Below, one piece after another: positions 63,870 through 64,000 of a DNA stretch of 64,000 bases. The translations under genes and the position numbers were made by a program. Within the stretch, counting starts at the first letter, position 1, and every line of letters begins with the position of its first letter. The notes under the pieces are model-generated. The model had not been told where the DNA came from and ran no database searches. It saw only the letters and a list, made by a program, of their open reading frames with translations. Source of the DNA: Polytrichum commune (Eukaryota; Streptophyta; Polytrichopsida; Polytrichales; Polytrichaceae); assembly GCA_950295325.1 (NCBI GenBank), contig OX485808.1, positions 12,030,501 to 12,094,500 on the forward strand, written 5' to 3'.

Positions 63870-64000
63870 CTCTGCAATTGCGATGTCTCCTTCACCACAA
63901 CGTGATCACCACAACCGCTTACGAAAGTCGAATGTTAGCGAGCCACGTCAAAACCTTTTCGGGCATTCTTGGTCCTCACTGGATGTAGAAAGATGTCATC
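63870..64000 (-). promoter_or_regulatory. 5' UTR or proximal promoter of CHX, cut by the window edge
   Basis: This covers the 131 bases upstream of the CHX start codon. No clear TATA box or start site is visible, and the promoter mostly lies outside the window. Confidence 0.3.

Noticed and set aside
1-64000. tRNA genes, rRNA genes, CRISPR arrays, bacterial operons
   Set aside because: No full tRNA cloverleaf, rRNA gene or spaced direct-repeat array was seen; the GT-AG intron structure is eukaryotic.

Overview
The window looks like nuclear DNA from a land plant, most likely a non-seed plant such as a moss. This placement is inferred from gene type and the repeat landscape and was not checked by any search. 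It holds three intron-rich protein-coding genes with GT-AG introns: a plant-type glutamate decarboxylase (GAD, + strand, 12.8-15.8 kb), a full-size ABCG/PDR-type ABC transporter (- strand, 27.6-17.0 kb) and a CPA2-family cation/H+ antiporter of the CHX type (- strand, 63.9-58.3 kb). I rebuilt all three exon by exon. Every junction keeps reading phase, giving 533, 1760 and 997 residues.

Layout. 1-12 kb is gene-free and repeat-rich: a possible LTR promoter, a foldback element, several MITE-like elements, and a block of three roughly 1-kb repeat units bounded by CT microsatellites. 12.8-15.8 kb is GAD. GAD and the ABCG gene converge, with poly(A) signals near 16.03 and 16.67 kb. 17.0-27.6 kb is the ABCG coding region, and its 5' leader probably reaches further to the right. 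A GC-rich island at about 29.8-30.4 kb carries a short transit-peptide-like ORF on the opposite strand. 30.4-58 kb is a transposon desert. It contains a tRNA-derived SINE with a target-site duplication, a decayed LINE reverse transcriptase, a copia gag fragment, nested and inverted DNA elements, a 1.2-kb degenerate minisatellite and a second block of the 1-kb repeat units. 58.3-63.9 kb is the CHX gene, whose start codon lies 131 bases inside the right edge.

Most notable is the ABC transporter. A PDZ-like domain, encoded exactly by one phase-0/phase-0 exon, sits between its first nucleotide-binding domain and first membrane domain. Both ATPase domains keep Walker A lysines but have lost Q-loop, signature and (NBD1) catalytic residues; NBD1 has a natural Glu-to-Gln change after the Walker B aspartate. 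Other points of interest are a GAD that lacks the tryptophan of the usual calmodulin-binding tail and has a stop-free 141-nt intron, and a CHX intron whose two sides code for competing versions of the same conserved segment.

The three genes do not form one pathway: GAD makes GABA in the cytosol, CHX exchanges cations at an internal or plasma membrane, and the ABCG protein is an integral membrane protein of unknown substrate.
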